DNA of 64,000 bases, from positions 1 through 64,000 of the forward strand of contig JBJOHV010000059.1 in assembly GCA_046047495.1 (NCBI GenBank), given 5' to 3'. The notes under the pieces were generated by a model. It worked only from the letters and a program-made list of their open reading frames with translations. It was not told where the DNA came from and did no database searches. The DNA comes from NORP240 sp046047495 (GTDB lineage Bacteria; Pseudomonadota; Gammaproteobacteria; Pseudomonadales; Pseudohongiellaceae). Position 1 is the first letter of the stretch. Each line of letters starts with the position of its first letter. This document shows, piece after piece, positions 18,683 to 25,939 of the stretch. A program made the position numbers and the translations under genes.

Positions 18683-19693
18683 TCAGTCTCCCCGCTGGAT
18701 CTTGCCGCCCGCCGCGGAGGTCATCATGGCGACGATGGCTTCCACGATGCGGGGTTCCAGGCCTTCGGTGTGACCCTTGTCGATGCGCACCACGTCGGCC
18801 ACCACCCGGCCGCCGTCGCAGTTGGGATACTCGAACACCTGGGCGGTGCCCGGCCGTGGCAACAGACCCCAGGCCTTGGAGCCGGGATTCTGGTGACCGC
18901 TGTCATGGGTGTAGCCCGCCACGGTATCCACCACGTCCTCGCGACGCACCCGGGCATCACAGCCGTATTTGGAAGCCAGGGTGGACGTGGCAGGCAATTC
19001 GGTGATCTCGTGCTCACCGATGGCGAAGATGTGGGAGAAGTCACAGCCCGGATCGGCCACAGGCGCAGCCGGTGCTGCCGGTGCCGCCGGCGGTGCAGCG
19101 GGCGGTGGATCATCGGCCTGACGCGGACGGCCCGCATCCGGGGATCGCGGTGCCGCACCCCCCAGCCGACCACCGGACAGACTCAGAAAGCCATCCACCT
19201 TGTTTTCAAAGAAGTCGCTGCACACGATGCGCCGGGACGTCATGCCCCCCTGGGAATGCCCCGCCAGCCAGAAGCCGCGGATGTTCTCGCTGCCCACCGC
19301 ACCGGTAATGGCGGTGACGATGTTCTGCAGATACACATCATCCTCCTCCGTCCAGCGCGCGATGGGGGCATAAGGCGTGGCCACCACCAGCCGGTATTTC
19401 TCCTTCAGCTCCCAGGCCGGAAAGTAGGCATGCTGGTAACGGGTGTTGGAGCCGCCACCGTGGAGATTGAGGATCAGGGTCACGTCGTCACCGGCCTTGA
19501 GGTCGCAGGGATAATCCAGGATATAGGTGCGACCGGTGCCCGGCTCGGTCACCGGCTGATCCATGGCGGGCGTGCAGGCCGAACCCAGCAGGGTCAGGGG
19601 CGCCTGGGCCGATGCCGAAGGTGAGCCGACCAGGGCCAGCAAGGCCAGGGCCAGGGAAAAAAGTCCGGTGGGTACTGCGCGTAGGGATTGCAT
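18683..19693 (-). CDS. Exported alpha/beta hydrolase (esterase/PHB-depolymerase-like)
   Basis: A 336-residue secreted hydrolase with a signal peptide ending ASAQ. The fold markers are LILNLHGGGSN (oxyanion region) and the nucleophile elbow GHSQGG; the catalytic His is likely in the late IDKGHTEG. A low-complexity linker PPPAAPPAAPAAPAAPVADPG interrupts the domain around residues 207-228 between the nucleophile and the acid/His part. Four or more cysteines (SACTPAM, YPCD, IVCSD, PGCDF, YGCDA) suggest disulfides. The substrate is unknown. It is directly upstream of the DUF3500 gene. Confidence 0.83.
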   Translation of the reverse strand: MQSLRAVPTGLFSLALALLALVGSPSASAQAPLTLLGSACTPAMDQPVTEPGTGRTYILDYPCDLKAGDDVTLILNLHGGGSNTRYQHAYFPAWELKEKYRLVVATPYAPIARWTEEDDVYLQNIVTAITGAVGSENIRGFWLAGHSQGGMTSRRIVCSDFFENKVDGFLSLSGGRLGGAAPRSPDAGRPRQADDPPPAAPPAAPAAPAAPVADPGCDFSHIFAIGEHEITELPATSTLASKYGCDARVRREDVVDTVAGYTHDSGHQNPGSKAWGLLPRPGTAQVFEYPNCDGGRVVADVVRIDKGHTEGLEPRIVEAIVAMMTSAAGGKIQRGD

Positions 19694-20087
19694 GGTGGTG
19701 TCTCCCGGCTAACGAATTGTTCTTGTTGAGGATTGCCTGTGCCACCCCGATCGCGACCTGCACGACCGCATGGCCACGGTGCCGACACACGATAGCGCCG
19801 ATTGGGGCAAAACGCATCCCCCACCTGCTGCGCCATATCCCGTCTACCGGGGCACAGGTCGCCTGACGAAAATAAGGGTTTTGGAACAGGCTTTAGGTGG
19901 CGTATAGTTCCGTGAGATTGGCGGGAGAGGGAAGCGGGAGGCGATCCCGCGCCACGCGGAGGCCGGACCGGGATGCTGATAGATGTACGAGGGAAGTTCA
20001 GGGTTTTGGCGGACTGGGGTTGTCGGTGAAAGATATAAGGCCCGCCTTCTAATATATTGAGAAGGCTGAAGACGCTTTTTATGAGCT
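19694..20087. other. Gap of about 390 bases before the cassette array
   Basis: No gene is supported here. The first part should hold the promoter of the minus-strand alpha/beta hydrolase, which I cannot pinpoint. The base composition changes from GC-rich to AT-rich near 20030, and a perfect inverted repeat, GCCTTCT (20044-20050) with AGAAGGC (20060-20066), stands just before the first cassette boundary. No integron integrase gene or fragment is visible in it. Confidence 0.6.
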
Positions 20088-20094
20088 GTTAGGC
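20088..20094 (+). repeat. Core recombination site GTTAGGC at head of cassette 1
   Basis: GTTAGGC is a perfect GTTRRRY core. It is followed 17 bases later by the ATG of cassette 1, normal spacing for a cassette. The upstream half of the site is not clear: the stem GCCTTCT/AGAAGGC (20044-20066) precedes it but no RYYYAAC arm is obvious, so it might be an attI or a degenerate attC. Confidence 0.55.
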
Positions 20095-20111
20095 AATCAA
20101 TCGGAGACTAG

Positions 20112-20687
20112 ATGCAATATCAGATATCAGAACTAGGCTTTAAAACATCCGATGAATGGACAGTCCAGGATTTTTATACTTTCTTTCATCAGCTCAATAT
20201 TTTGTACAACAGAATTTATGTTTTGGATGAGCTGCTTGAGAGTAGAAAGGTTAAGAAAGTGGGCCCAGTTCTTTATGGGTCACTATCGCGAATGGATTCA
20301 ACCAACCAACTTCTGCTCGAATCTATTGAAATTCACTCTCCCGGTGAATTTAACCTTAAAGGTGTCAGTGGAATTCTCAAAGAATTCCGAGAGTTTTGGA
20401 AGGATGTTAGCTATAAGAACAAAATTGAAAAGCAAGATCTGGAAGAGGACCTGAGACATAAGAGGAATATGAACACTCTCGAAGAAGCTGATCATAAGCA
20501 AGAGATCGTAATGAAACGTATAAGGCAGATGGTCGAGCTTGGATATGAACCAGATCAGATTGAGGTTGTAGTAAAAGCGCTAGGCGATCCGATTGGCCAG
20601 CTAGATTCAATATCAAAACAAAAAAACATAATTTCACTTCCGCCAAACCAGCTCTTACAGAGTGACGCGGACAAGCCGCGTAACTGA
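20112..20687 (+). CDS. Cassette 1 protein, unknown function
   Basis: A 191-residue protein in no family I recognise. The ATG is preceded by GGAG five bases upstream. The N-terminal half contains WTVQDFYTFFHQLNILYNRIYVLDEL, and the middle has a strand-loop SIEIHSPGEFNLKGVSGIL followed by helices and a Lys/Glu-rich segment (KNKIEKQDLEEDLRHKRNM) likely to be coiled. The IxSPGxxNxxG motif recalls uncharacterised bacterial proteins found near defence genes, but that is a weak recollection. Codon usage is AT-rich, unlike the rest of the window. The attC site overlaps its last 46 bases. Confidence 0.8.
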   Translation: MQYQISELGFKTSDEWTVQDFYTFFHQLNILYNRIYVLDELLESRKVKKVGPVLYGSLSRMDSTNQLLLESIEIHSPGEFNLKGVSGILKEFREFWKDVSYKNKIEKQDLEEDLRHKRNMNTLEEADHKQEIVMKRIRQMVELGYEPDQIEVVVKALGDPIGQLDSISKQKNIISLPPNQLLQSDADKPRN

Positions 20688-20701
20688 CGCTGGCGCTTGG
20701 C
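20642..20701 (+). repeat. attC-like site of cassette 1 (60 bp)
   Basis: The distal arm GCCAAACCAGC (20642-20652) is complementary, with bulges, to GCTGGCGCTTGGC (20689-20701). In the centre ACGCGG (20665-20670) and CCGCGT (20676-20681) form a perfect stem with a five-base loop. The R'' core is GCCAAAC (six of seven to RYYYAAC) and the R' core is GCTTGGC (degenerate). The length of 60 bases is typical of short attC sites. Confidence 0.6.
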
Positions 20702-21187
20702 ATGCGCTTGGAAATGAGCCAAGAAATCGCAAATATCATCAAGAGTGAATTTGAGCGCATCACTGGCATTAATGTGTCTGCCACGTTTATGCAAAGTGGT
20801 AAGGAAAACAATCCAACTGCTCTCCAGTCAGGTTGGTGTGGTGTCTATGTATTCATGAACGAAAGATGTTGTTTTAAGGTAGGGAAGGCGGGCACAAAAA
20901 GCAAAGCCAGATGGAATTCTCATCATTACAACTTGGATGAAACGACACCTAGTACGTTGCCAAAATCGATTCGCAAGGAAGGGAGCAAGTTCAAGATGCA
21001 TTATCCAGTTGAGAAGCACCTAGAAATCGACTCCTTGGGGAAGACGAATATTCAGAACTGGATAAAAAGCAACATGTCTCGAATTGAGTTTCTAATTCAA
21101 GACAATGGCGATCCTTTCACTCTAAATTTACTTGAAGCCTTGGCTCAGTATCATCTGAAGCCGATATTTGAAGGAAGAAATGCCTAA
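20702..21187 (+). CDS. Cassette 2 protein, GIY-YIG nuclease-like
   Basis: A 161-residue protein with the layout of a GIY-YIG endonuclease domain: GVY at 47-49, KVG in place of YIG at 59-61 (FKVGKAG), Arg70 in the following helix (KARWNSHHY), Glu145 in LNLLEALAQY, and a C-terminal LKPIFEGR where the family often has a conserved Asn/Pro loop. Such domains cut DNA in homing, repair, restriction and phage-defence enzymes. No extra DNA-binding domain is attached, but the N-terminal 40 residues are unassigned. The start at 20702 lies only 14 bases after the previous stop; ATG 20714 (MSQEIAN) is an alternative. A role in defence is inference. Confidence 0.72.
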   Translation: MRLEMSQEIANIIKSEFERITGINVSATFMQSGKENNPTALQSGWCGVYVFMNERCCFKVGKAGTKSKARWNSHHYNLDETTPSTLPKSIRKEGSKFKMHYPVEKHLEIDSLGKTNIQNWIKSNMSRIEFLIQDNGDPFTLNLLEALAQYHLKPIFEGRNA

Positions 21188-21287
21188 CAAATTCTTACAG
21201 ACGGACAAAAACATGCTGTCATGCCTTTTGCGAAAAAGCGCAAAAGCCACGCCAACATGTTTTCGCCGCTGAAGAAAGGCGTTATGT
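21182..21287 (+). repeat. attC-like site of cassette 2 (106 bp)
   Basis: The site opens with a perfect RYYYAAC core, GCCTAAC (21182-21188), overlapping the stop codon of the cassette gene, and closes with GTTATGT (21281-21287). Inside, AAAACATG pairs with CATGTTTT, and CTTTTGCG pairs with CGCAAAAG around an A-rich loop. The nested palindrome and the core spacing are those of a medium-length attC. Confidence 0.72.
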
Positions 21288-21340
21288 GCATTTTAAGATG
21301 GAAGCCACACCTTGGCGGACTTTAGTGGAATTTAGATTAA

Positions 21341-22063
21341 GTGTGTCTTGATACGAAATTTAATTTCTACTCGGATTCAAGTGGGCGTGATCCAGACAGT
21401 GCCAGCCCAACTCTGCGTAAATACCATAAGATTTTATGGAGCAAGCCACTACCAATTGGTGGAGACTTTGAATTGGACGATGGGAAGAAAGGCTGTTACC
21501 TATATCACAATTCAGAACAAGGAGAGTTTTTCCTGGGTAGTGATGCCATAACTCACTCATATAAAAATCACAAGCGGAAGACCTGGCTTACAGAGCAAAT
21601 TCCCGAGGAAGTAAATGAACTTTTTGAAATTGGAAGCACCATCGGTGCCTACATAGTATTTCCCAACAACAGAATTGGCAGCAGTCAAACTATCAATCAA
21701 GCTCGTGGAGTAAATAGCTTAATTGACGATCGGTTCGATCTAACACTCGAGTGCATTCGCCGATTCTATCTAGGAATTGAAAGCCCTATATTTCCTACTT
21801 TGTTACTGTATAAGAGCTTTTTTGATTTATTTGGTGATTTTGAGGGATATATCAGATTCTTTTTATTAGACGACCTAGTTAATGTGAATAAGGAGATAAA
21901 ATTTTGTTTACCGTTTGATGGCTTCAAAACGCGGCCAGAATTTTCTGATGTTGACCAATATCTATCGTATAAGAGCCGAGTAATAGAGTTTGTAAACTCA
22001 AGAAATAACCGGATAGAGAATAATATTGCATCCAGAAAAACCAATAATGGTACCAGCACATAA
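21341..22063 (+). CDS. Cassette 3 protein, DUF6994-like
   Basis: A 240-residue protein beginning with GTG. The stretch DTKFNFYSD, then RDPDSASPTLRKYHKILWSKPLP, NNRIGSSQTINQARG, DRFDLTLECIRRFYLG and FGDFEGYIRFFLLDDLV matches a family of uncharacterised bacterial proteins that I recall as DUF6994; its members begin a few residues before the DTxFxF motif, supporting the GTG start. No other Met codon occurs in the frame. A short out-of-frame ATG frame (21298-21351) precedes it and leaves a chance that the true start involves a frameshift. Function unknown. Confidence 0.75.
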   Translation: MCLDTKFNFYSDSSGRDPDSASPTLRKYHKILWSKPLPIGGDFELDDGKKGCYLYHNSEQGEFFLGSDAITHSYKNHKRKTWLTEQIPEEVNELFEIGSTIGAYIVFPNNRIGSSQTINQARGVNSLIDDRFDLTLECIRRFYLGIESPIFPTLLLYKSFFDLFGDFEGYIRFFLLDDLVNVNKEIKFCLPFDGFKTRPEFSDVDQYLSYKSRVIEFVNSRNNRIENNIASRKTNNGTST

Positions 22064-22117
22064 CAAGGCGCTGCAGTCGAACGCGGCAAAGCCGCGCCGC
22101 TGAGCGCAGCGCTATGA
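22058..22117 (+). repeat. attC-like site of cassette 3 (60 bp)
   Basis: The distal core ACATAAC (22058-22064) overlaps the stop codon of the cassette gene and is the exact reverse complement of GTTATGT at the cassette head (21281-21287). The outer arms GGCGCTGC and GCGCAGCGC pair with a bulge, and CGCGGC (22082-22087) and GCCGCG (22091-22096) form a perfect stem with an AAA loop. The proximal core is GCTATGA, a two-mismatch GTTRRRY. Confidence 0.7.
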
Positions 22118-22126
22118 GCTAAAAGC

Positions 22127-22618
22127 ATGATTACACTTCGCGAGTACAGGGAGAGTGACGCACGGCGACTGGTAGAGCTCGCTGACAACCCAGCTGTTTC
22201 TCGATTCCTGGTTGATACGTTCCCCTCCCCCTATACCCTGGATGATGCGTATTGGTGGATACGAACCGGGAGTCACGCTGGTATTGCGAGAGTAATTGAG
22301 TCTGACGGGGTCTTCGTCGGCTCAGTAGGCGCCGAACCAGGATCGGGCGAGAAGCGGAAACAATATGGAATTGGCTACTGGATAGGCGAGTCCTATTGGG
22401 GGAGCGGTATCGCCACACAGGCTCTAACTATCTTCGCTGACGAACTGTTTCTGACTACCGATGTAGAGCGCTTGCAGGCCTGGGTATATGCGGACAACAC
22501 TGCTTCGATTCGAGTATTGGAGAAAGCCGGCTTCACGAAGGATGCCGAGCTACGCAATGCATTGTACAAGCACGGGAAGTTGTTTGATGAACATATCTAC
22601 TCTCGACTGCGCTCTTAA
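22127..22618 (+). CDS. GNAT family N-acetyltransferase (RimJ/RimL type), cassette 4
   Basis: A 163-residue acetyltransferase. The N-terminal ITLREYRESDARRLVELADNP, the central IGYWIGESYWGSGIATQAL (acetyl-CoA pyrophosphate loop region) and RLQAWVYADNTASIRVLEKAGF are typical of the RimJ/RimL-like subgroup acting on protein or small-molecule amines. GNAT genes are frequent integron cargo. The gene begins 16 bases behind the GCTATGA core and is followed by an attC remnant (stem GCGCC/GGCGC at 22635-22647) without a clear proximal core. The substrate cannot be told from sequence. Confidence 0.87.
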   Translation: MITLREYRESDARRLVELADNPAVSRFLVDTFPSPYTLDDAYWWIRTGSHAGIARVIESDGVFVGSVGAEPGSGEKRKQYGIGYWIGESYWGSGIATQALTIFADELFLTTDVERLQAWVYADNTASIRVLEKAGFTKDAELRNALYKHGKLFDEHIYSRLRS

Positions 22619-22751
22619 CACTCTCATGCAGTACGCGCCTGCGGCGCTGGTCGCCAAAATGGTGAAATTCAGGCTGTCCCAATTGCAGCCATGAATCACT
22701 ATGCGGTATATGATCGATAAACAACAACCCAGCCACACAGGCCACCCCAAT

Positions 22752-23300
22752 ATGCCCACCCAAGAAACTACTACCCGCAACAACAGTCGCCTCACCCGCT
22801 ACCTCCTGATCGCCGTGTTTGCATTCGTTGCTGCCGGCGGTGTCGGGTTTTACGTCTACTCCCTGACCTGCCCCTGCGAAGGCATGCCGGGGGGCATCCT
22901 GTTCGGAGAGCGGGTGAATGAACCGGTCACCGACTGGGCCATGGTGAACGACGTGGAGATTTGCCAGCTGCAGGTCGCCGCCGGGTTACGCCCTCACTCC
23001 CTCAACCTGAACTGCTGGGCCAACGAGGACGGGGAGCTCTATGTGGGCTGCATGGGCTGCGATGACAAGTATTGGGGCTATCAGGTGGGCCCCAATGAGC
23101 GTGGTTATATCCGAATCGCCGGGCAGGTGTACCCGATCATCCTGAACCGCATCGAGGATCCCGCCGCGATGGATGAGATCTGGCGCTCGCGCTTCGTCAA
23201 ACTGCGCCAGCGCAGCCCCGAGCCGGTGCCGGAGACGCCCCGCGCCGAGGGCTGGTGGGCGTTCAGCGTGGTGTCTGTCAGCGGATCGCAATCGGGTTGA
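22752..23300 (+). CDS. Membrane-anchored protein of unknown function (paralogue of 7665-8174)
   Basis: A 182-residue protein with one transmembrane segment (YLLIAVFAFVAAGGVGFYVYSL) and an extracytoplasmic domain. It shares with the 7665-8174 protein the order GMPGGILFGE, a DW..VND step, DGELYVG, a Trp, YIRIAGQVYP, a Trp-flanked helix and WAFSV near the end. It has extra Cys pairs (CPCEG, CMGC). PNPOx-like split barrels (DUF2255 type) have a similar pattern, as an inference. Starts at 22701 or 22710 are also in frame and no ribosome site decides between them. Its last 23 bases overlap the convergent cyclase gene. Confidence 0.72.
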   Translation: MPTQETTTRNNSRLTRYLLIAVFAFVAAGGVGFYVYSLTCPCEGMPGGILFGERVNEPVTDWAMVNDVEICQLQVAAGLRPHSLNLNCWANEDGELYVGCMGCDDKYWGYQVGPNERGYIRIAGQVYPIILNRIEDPAAMDEIWRSRFVKLRQRSPEPVPETPRAEGWWAFSVVSVSGSQSG

Positions 23301-24219
23301 TCACCGCCTGCACCGCGCCGTGGAATTTGGGTTGCCCCAGCACGAACATGAATTCCCGCACCCCATCCGCCGCCAGCGGTCCCGTGTTCATGCTCTCCAG
23401 GATGTAGACCCCGTTTTTCGCCAGCAGGGTCTGGTGGACGGCGAAGCTACGGCCCGGCGTCTCGAAAGGAATCACTTCCAGGGCCGGCGTATCGGCACCG
23501 ATGGCCACCACACCCAGGTCCGCCAGGTACTGGGCGCCTTCCACACCGGGGCCGGGCTGCACGGAAATGTAGCGGCGGTTGTCCACCCCCAGCAATTGCA
23601 TCCAGCCGGTGTGGAACAGCACCACGTCGCCCTGGCGGATCTCGATGCCCTGGGCGCGGGCGGCGGCCTCGATCTCGGCGCGGTTGAAGGCCGTGCCCTC
23701 CTCCACCATCTCCACGCCGTAATGGGCAGCCATGTCCAGCAGCACGCCGCGGGTGACGATGGGCGGAATGGTGTGGATGCCCAGCTGGGCCAGGCCGTCA
23801 TCACGCACGATCTCGGCCGAGGTGAGGCCGTTGTAATACTGGTTGCCGATGCCCAGGTGGCCCAGGCCGTCGATCTGAGAGCCGATGCCGAAGCTGGTGC
23901 TGACCCGTTCGTCGTGGGAGGTGGTGGCATCACTGCCCACTGGTACGTTGGCGCCGGAGGCGACGATGGCGATGTCGTAGGTGCGGGAACCGTAGGCGGG
24001 TGAATCCTCCGCGGTCTCGATGCCGAGGGAATACACGGTGCCGGTCTGGATGAGTTCGGCGGCCTGCAGCACCAATTGGGGGTTCAGGTAGTTGGCCGCG
24101 CCGATGCGGTCTTCGGCACCGAAGCGGGAAGGCACCCACTCCTGGGCTAGCAGGCTTGCACTGGCAGTGCTGGAAACCACGGCGACCAACAGTAGATTAT
24201 TGATGTGGCGGATGTGCAT
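23278..24219 (-). CDS. Exported cyclase family protein (kynurenine formamidase-like fold)
   Basis: A 313-residue protein of the cyclase/KynB superfamily with a signal peptide ending SLLAQ. Family signatures are the early metal-site region GSQIDGLGHLG (H/D ligands), GVLLDMAAHYG, VVLFHTGW and IGADTPALE, near-terminal FAVHQTLLAKNGVYILESMN. Members are Mn/Zn hydrolases acting on amides or lactones. The ATG is preceded by GGAGG seven bases upstream. It is the last of three minus-strand genes beginning with the glycosyltransferase at 27169, though the gap to the phosphatase gene is 39 bases, so an operon is possible. Confidence 0.85.
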   Translation of the reverse strand: MHIRHINNLLLVAVVSSTASASLLAQEWVPSRFGAEDRIGAANYLNPQLVLQAAELIQTGTVYSLGIETAEDSPAYGSRTYDIAIVASGANVPVGSDATTSHDERVSTSFGIGSQIDGLGHLGIGNQYYNGLTSAEIVRDDGLAQLGIHTIPPIVTRGVLLDMAAHYGVEMVEEGTAFNRAEIEAAARAQGIEIRQGDVVLFHTGWMQLLGVDNRRYISVQPGPGVEGAQYLADLGVVAIGADTPALEVIPFETPGRSFAVHQTLLAKNGVYILESMNTGPLAADGVREFMFVLGQPKFHGAVQAVINPIAIR

Positions 24220-24258
24220 GGGTTTGCCTCCAAAGGTTCGAATTCTTACCGGTTTCCA

Positions 24259-25917
24259 TCACACCGGTGTTGGCAGTTCAAGGACGTGGAACGGTTCCAA
24301 TGTATCTATGGCGTTGGTGGGCTCGCTGTTCACATCCCACTTGAACAGGCTCACCACGGCGCGGTCCGGCAGGAAGTCCACCAGGGTGAAACCGTGTTGT
24401 TCCAGTGGGGCAACGGCTTCGGTCATGGCCAGGTGTTGGGAAACACGGGGCGGCGAGCCCCGCACCACCGAGGGAAATCCCGCCGGAGAGGTGCCGATGG
24501 GGCCGCTGAGGATGGTGGTCACCGGGTTGTCCCGCAGGCTCAGATTGCCGCTGCGCTGGATGGTGCCGGCGCCAATGGCGTGCAGATCGCCGCTGATCAC
24601 CAGTGGGGTGCGGTGCCGCATGGCGGTGAGGGATTGCATGAGCCGGTCGTGCTGCTCCAGCCAGCCCCGTTGCCACTGGGGTTTGGGGATGGCAAGGGTC
24701 AGGGCACCGCTGTCCGTATCGAGGGTGTCCGGATACCATTCGCCCCACTTGCCGGCAGTCCAGCCCGGCGGATTGGACGGTGCATGGACCAGGTGCCGGG
24801 TGTCACTGGCCTGCGTGCGTGAGGTCAGCCAGTTTTCCACTGCCCGGTCCAGAAACACGCCGTTCAATTCGCCGACATTCAAGGTACGGCGCACGTCGTA
24901 CAGCAGGACCTCTGCCAGCCTGCCATAGCGCAGGGTGCCGAAGCTTTCCGACAGATCCCCCCGCGCACTGCGGGCCGCCCAGGGCAGTCCGGCCGGGCGG
25001 CTGCCATCGGCCAGGAATTCCGGGTAGTACAGCTGCTGGGTGGCGCGGGCCAGCTGCAATTGAAACCAGGGCACCGGATAGGTCAGGGGCGAATCGTTCT
25101 CCCAGTGATCATGATCGTCCTGCAGGAAGAACACCGGGGTCGAACGGAAGTCGGTGCCATAGACCGGCAGGATCTGGGCATCCACCGCGGCCTTAAGAGC
25201 CTCTTCGTTGCGGGTGCCGAAGACTCGGCCCTGGTAATCGAAATCCGATTGGCGACCCGCTGCACTGAGCTGTCCGGCGCCTTCGCCCTGCCATTGGTGC
25301 AGATCCCAGTAGATATGATCGCCGTTGGCGATCACCGCATCCGGCGCGAAGGACAGGCCGCGGCGCAACAGACGATTGCGGATGTCCGCCGGCAGATTGC
25401 CGGTCCGGTCTCCAATGCCACGATAGGTTCCCGGGGGTCCACCGGCGCAGGTGTAGAACAGCAGGCGCAGACGCTCGGGGCTCTGATCCGGACCAGGGAA
25501 GGTCGCAAGGGGCCAGGGTTCACACAAACTGGCGCCGGATTCGTCCGATAACGACAGCTGGTAACGGGAACCCGGCTGGAGGTCTTCGGCATAGAACTGC
25601 CAGAACATTCCCTGGTTGTCGTTCTGCAGACCCGGGACCCGTCGGATCTGCCCGCCGCCCTCCATGCGCAATTGGGGTGCCGCAGCCAGCGGCCGATTGA
25701 ATGAGGCCTTGATCAGCACCCGGGTGTCGCTCACCGTGGGCAGCAGGTGGCGCAGTGCCCCGGCGTCCCAGGACTGACCGCTGTCCCCGGACCCGGGTTG
25801 GGCCAGGCTGTTCAGCGCCGGCCAGGTTGCCAGCCAGCCGGCTGCCAGACCCGAGGCAGTGCCGGCGAGAAACCGGCGGCGGTCGATCATTCTGCCGAAA
25901 GGAAATTTCCTGGTCAT
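24259..25917 (-). CDS. PhoD-like metallophosphatase/phosphodiesterase, Tat-exported
   Basis: A 552-residue exported enzyme with a twin-arginine signal (DRRRFLAGTASG). The body follows the PhoD layout: an N-terminal beta domain, YTCAGGPPGTYRG, the metal-site VIANGDHIYWD, FLQDDHDHWEND (PhoD has DDHE here), RTPLVISGDLHAIG. The ATG at 25917 gives a Tat leader with an n-region; ATG 25890 would also keep the RRR motif. Phosphate-ester substrates are inferred from the family. The gene is 22 bases after the glycosyltransferase stop. Confidence 0.85.
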   Translation of the reverse strand: MTRKFPFGRMIDRRRFLAGTASGLAAGWLATWPALNSLAQPGSGDSGQSWDAGALRHLLPTVSDTRVLIKASFNRPLAAAPQLRMEGGGQIRRVPGLQNDNQGMFWQFYAEDLQPGSRYQLSLSDESGASLCEPWPLATFPGPDQSPERLRLLFYTCAGGPPGTYRGIGDRTGNLPADIRNRLLRRGLSFAPDAVIANGDHIYWDLHQWQGEGAGQLSAAGRQSDFDYQGRVFGTRNEEALKAAVDAQILPVYGTDFRSTPVFFLQDDHDHWENDSPLTYPVPWFQLQLARATQQLYYPEFLADGSRPAGLPWAARSARGDLSESFGTLRYGRLAEVLLYDVRRTLNVGELNGVFLDRAVENWLTSRTQASDTRHLVHAPSNPPGWTAGKWGEWYPDTLDTDSGALTLAIPKPQWQRGWLEQHDRLMQSLTAMRHRTPLVISGDLHAIGAGTIQRSGNLSLRDNPVTTILSGPIGTSPAGFPSVVRGSPPRVSQHLAMTEAVAPLEQHGFTLVDFLPDRAVVSLFKWDVNSEPTNAIDTLEPFHVLELPTPV

Positions 25918-25939
25918 GGTTACATTACCATCCCGTGGG

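Larger units (their letters stand above)
20088..22660 (+). mobile_element. Orphan integron cassette array (four cassettes, no integrase)
   Basis: Four plus-strand genes in an AT-rich island each begin close behind a GTTRRRY-like core site and end in a palindromic attC-like site. Boundaries by the G|TT rule are about 20088/20089, 20695/20696, 21281/21282 and 22111/22112; the last attC is incomplete near 22611-22660. The cassette at 21282 starts TTATGT, the exact complement of its own distal arm ACATAAC at 22058-22064, which is expected when a circular cassette inserts. Promoterless tight packing and one orientation also fit. No intI is present in the window, so this is a CALIN-type cluster or the far end of a larger integron. 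Confidence 0.75.

Noticed and set aside
19694..20087. Integron integrase upstream of the cassettes
   Set aside because: No tyrosine-recombinase motifs or long frame with such features are present in this stretch.
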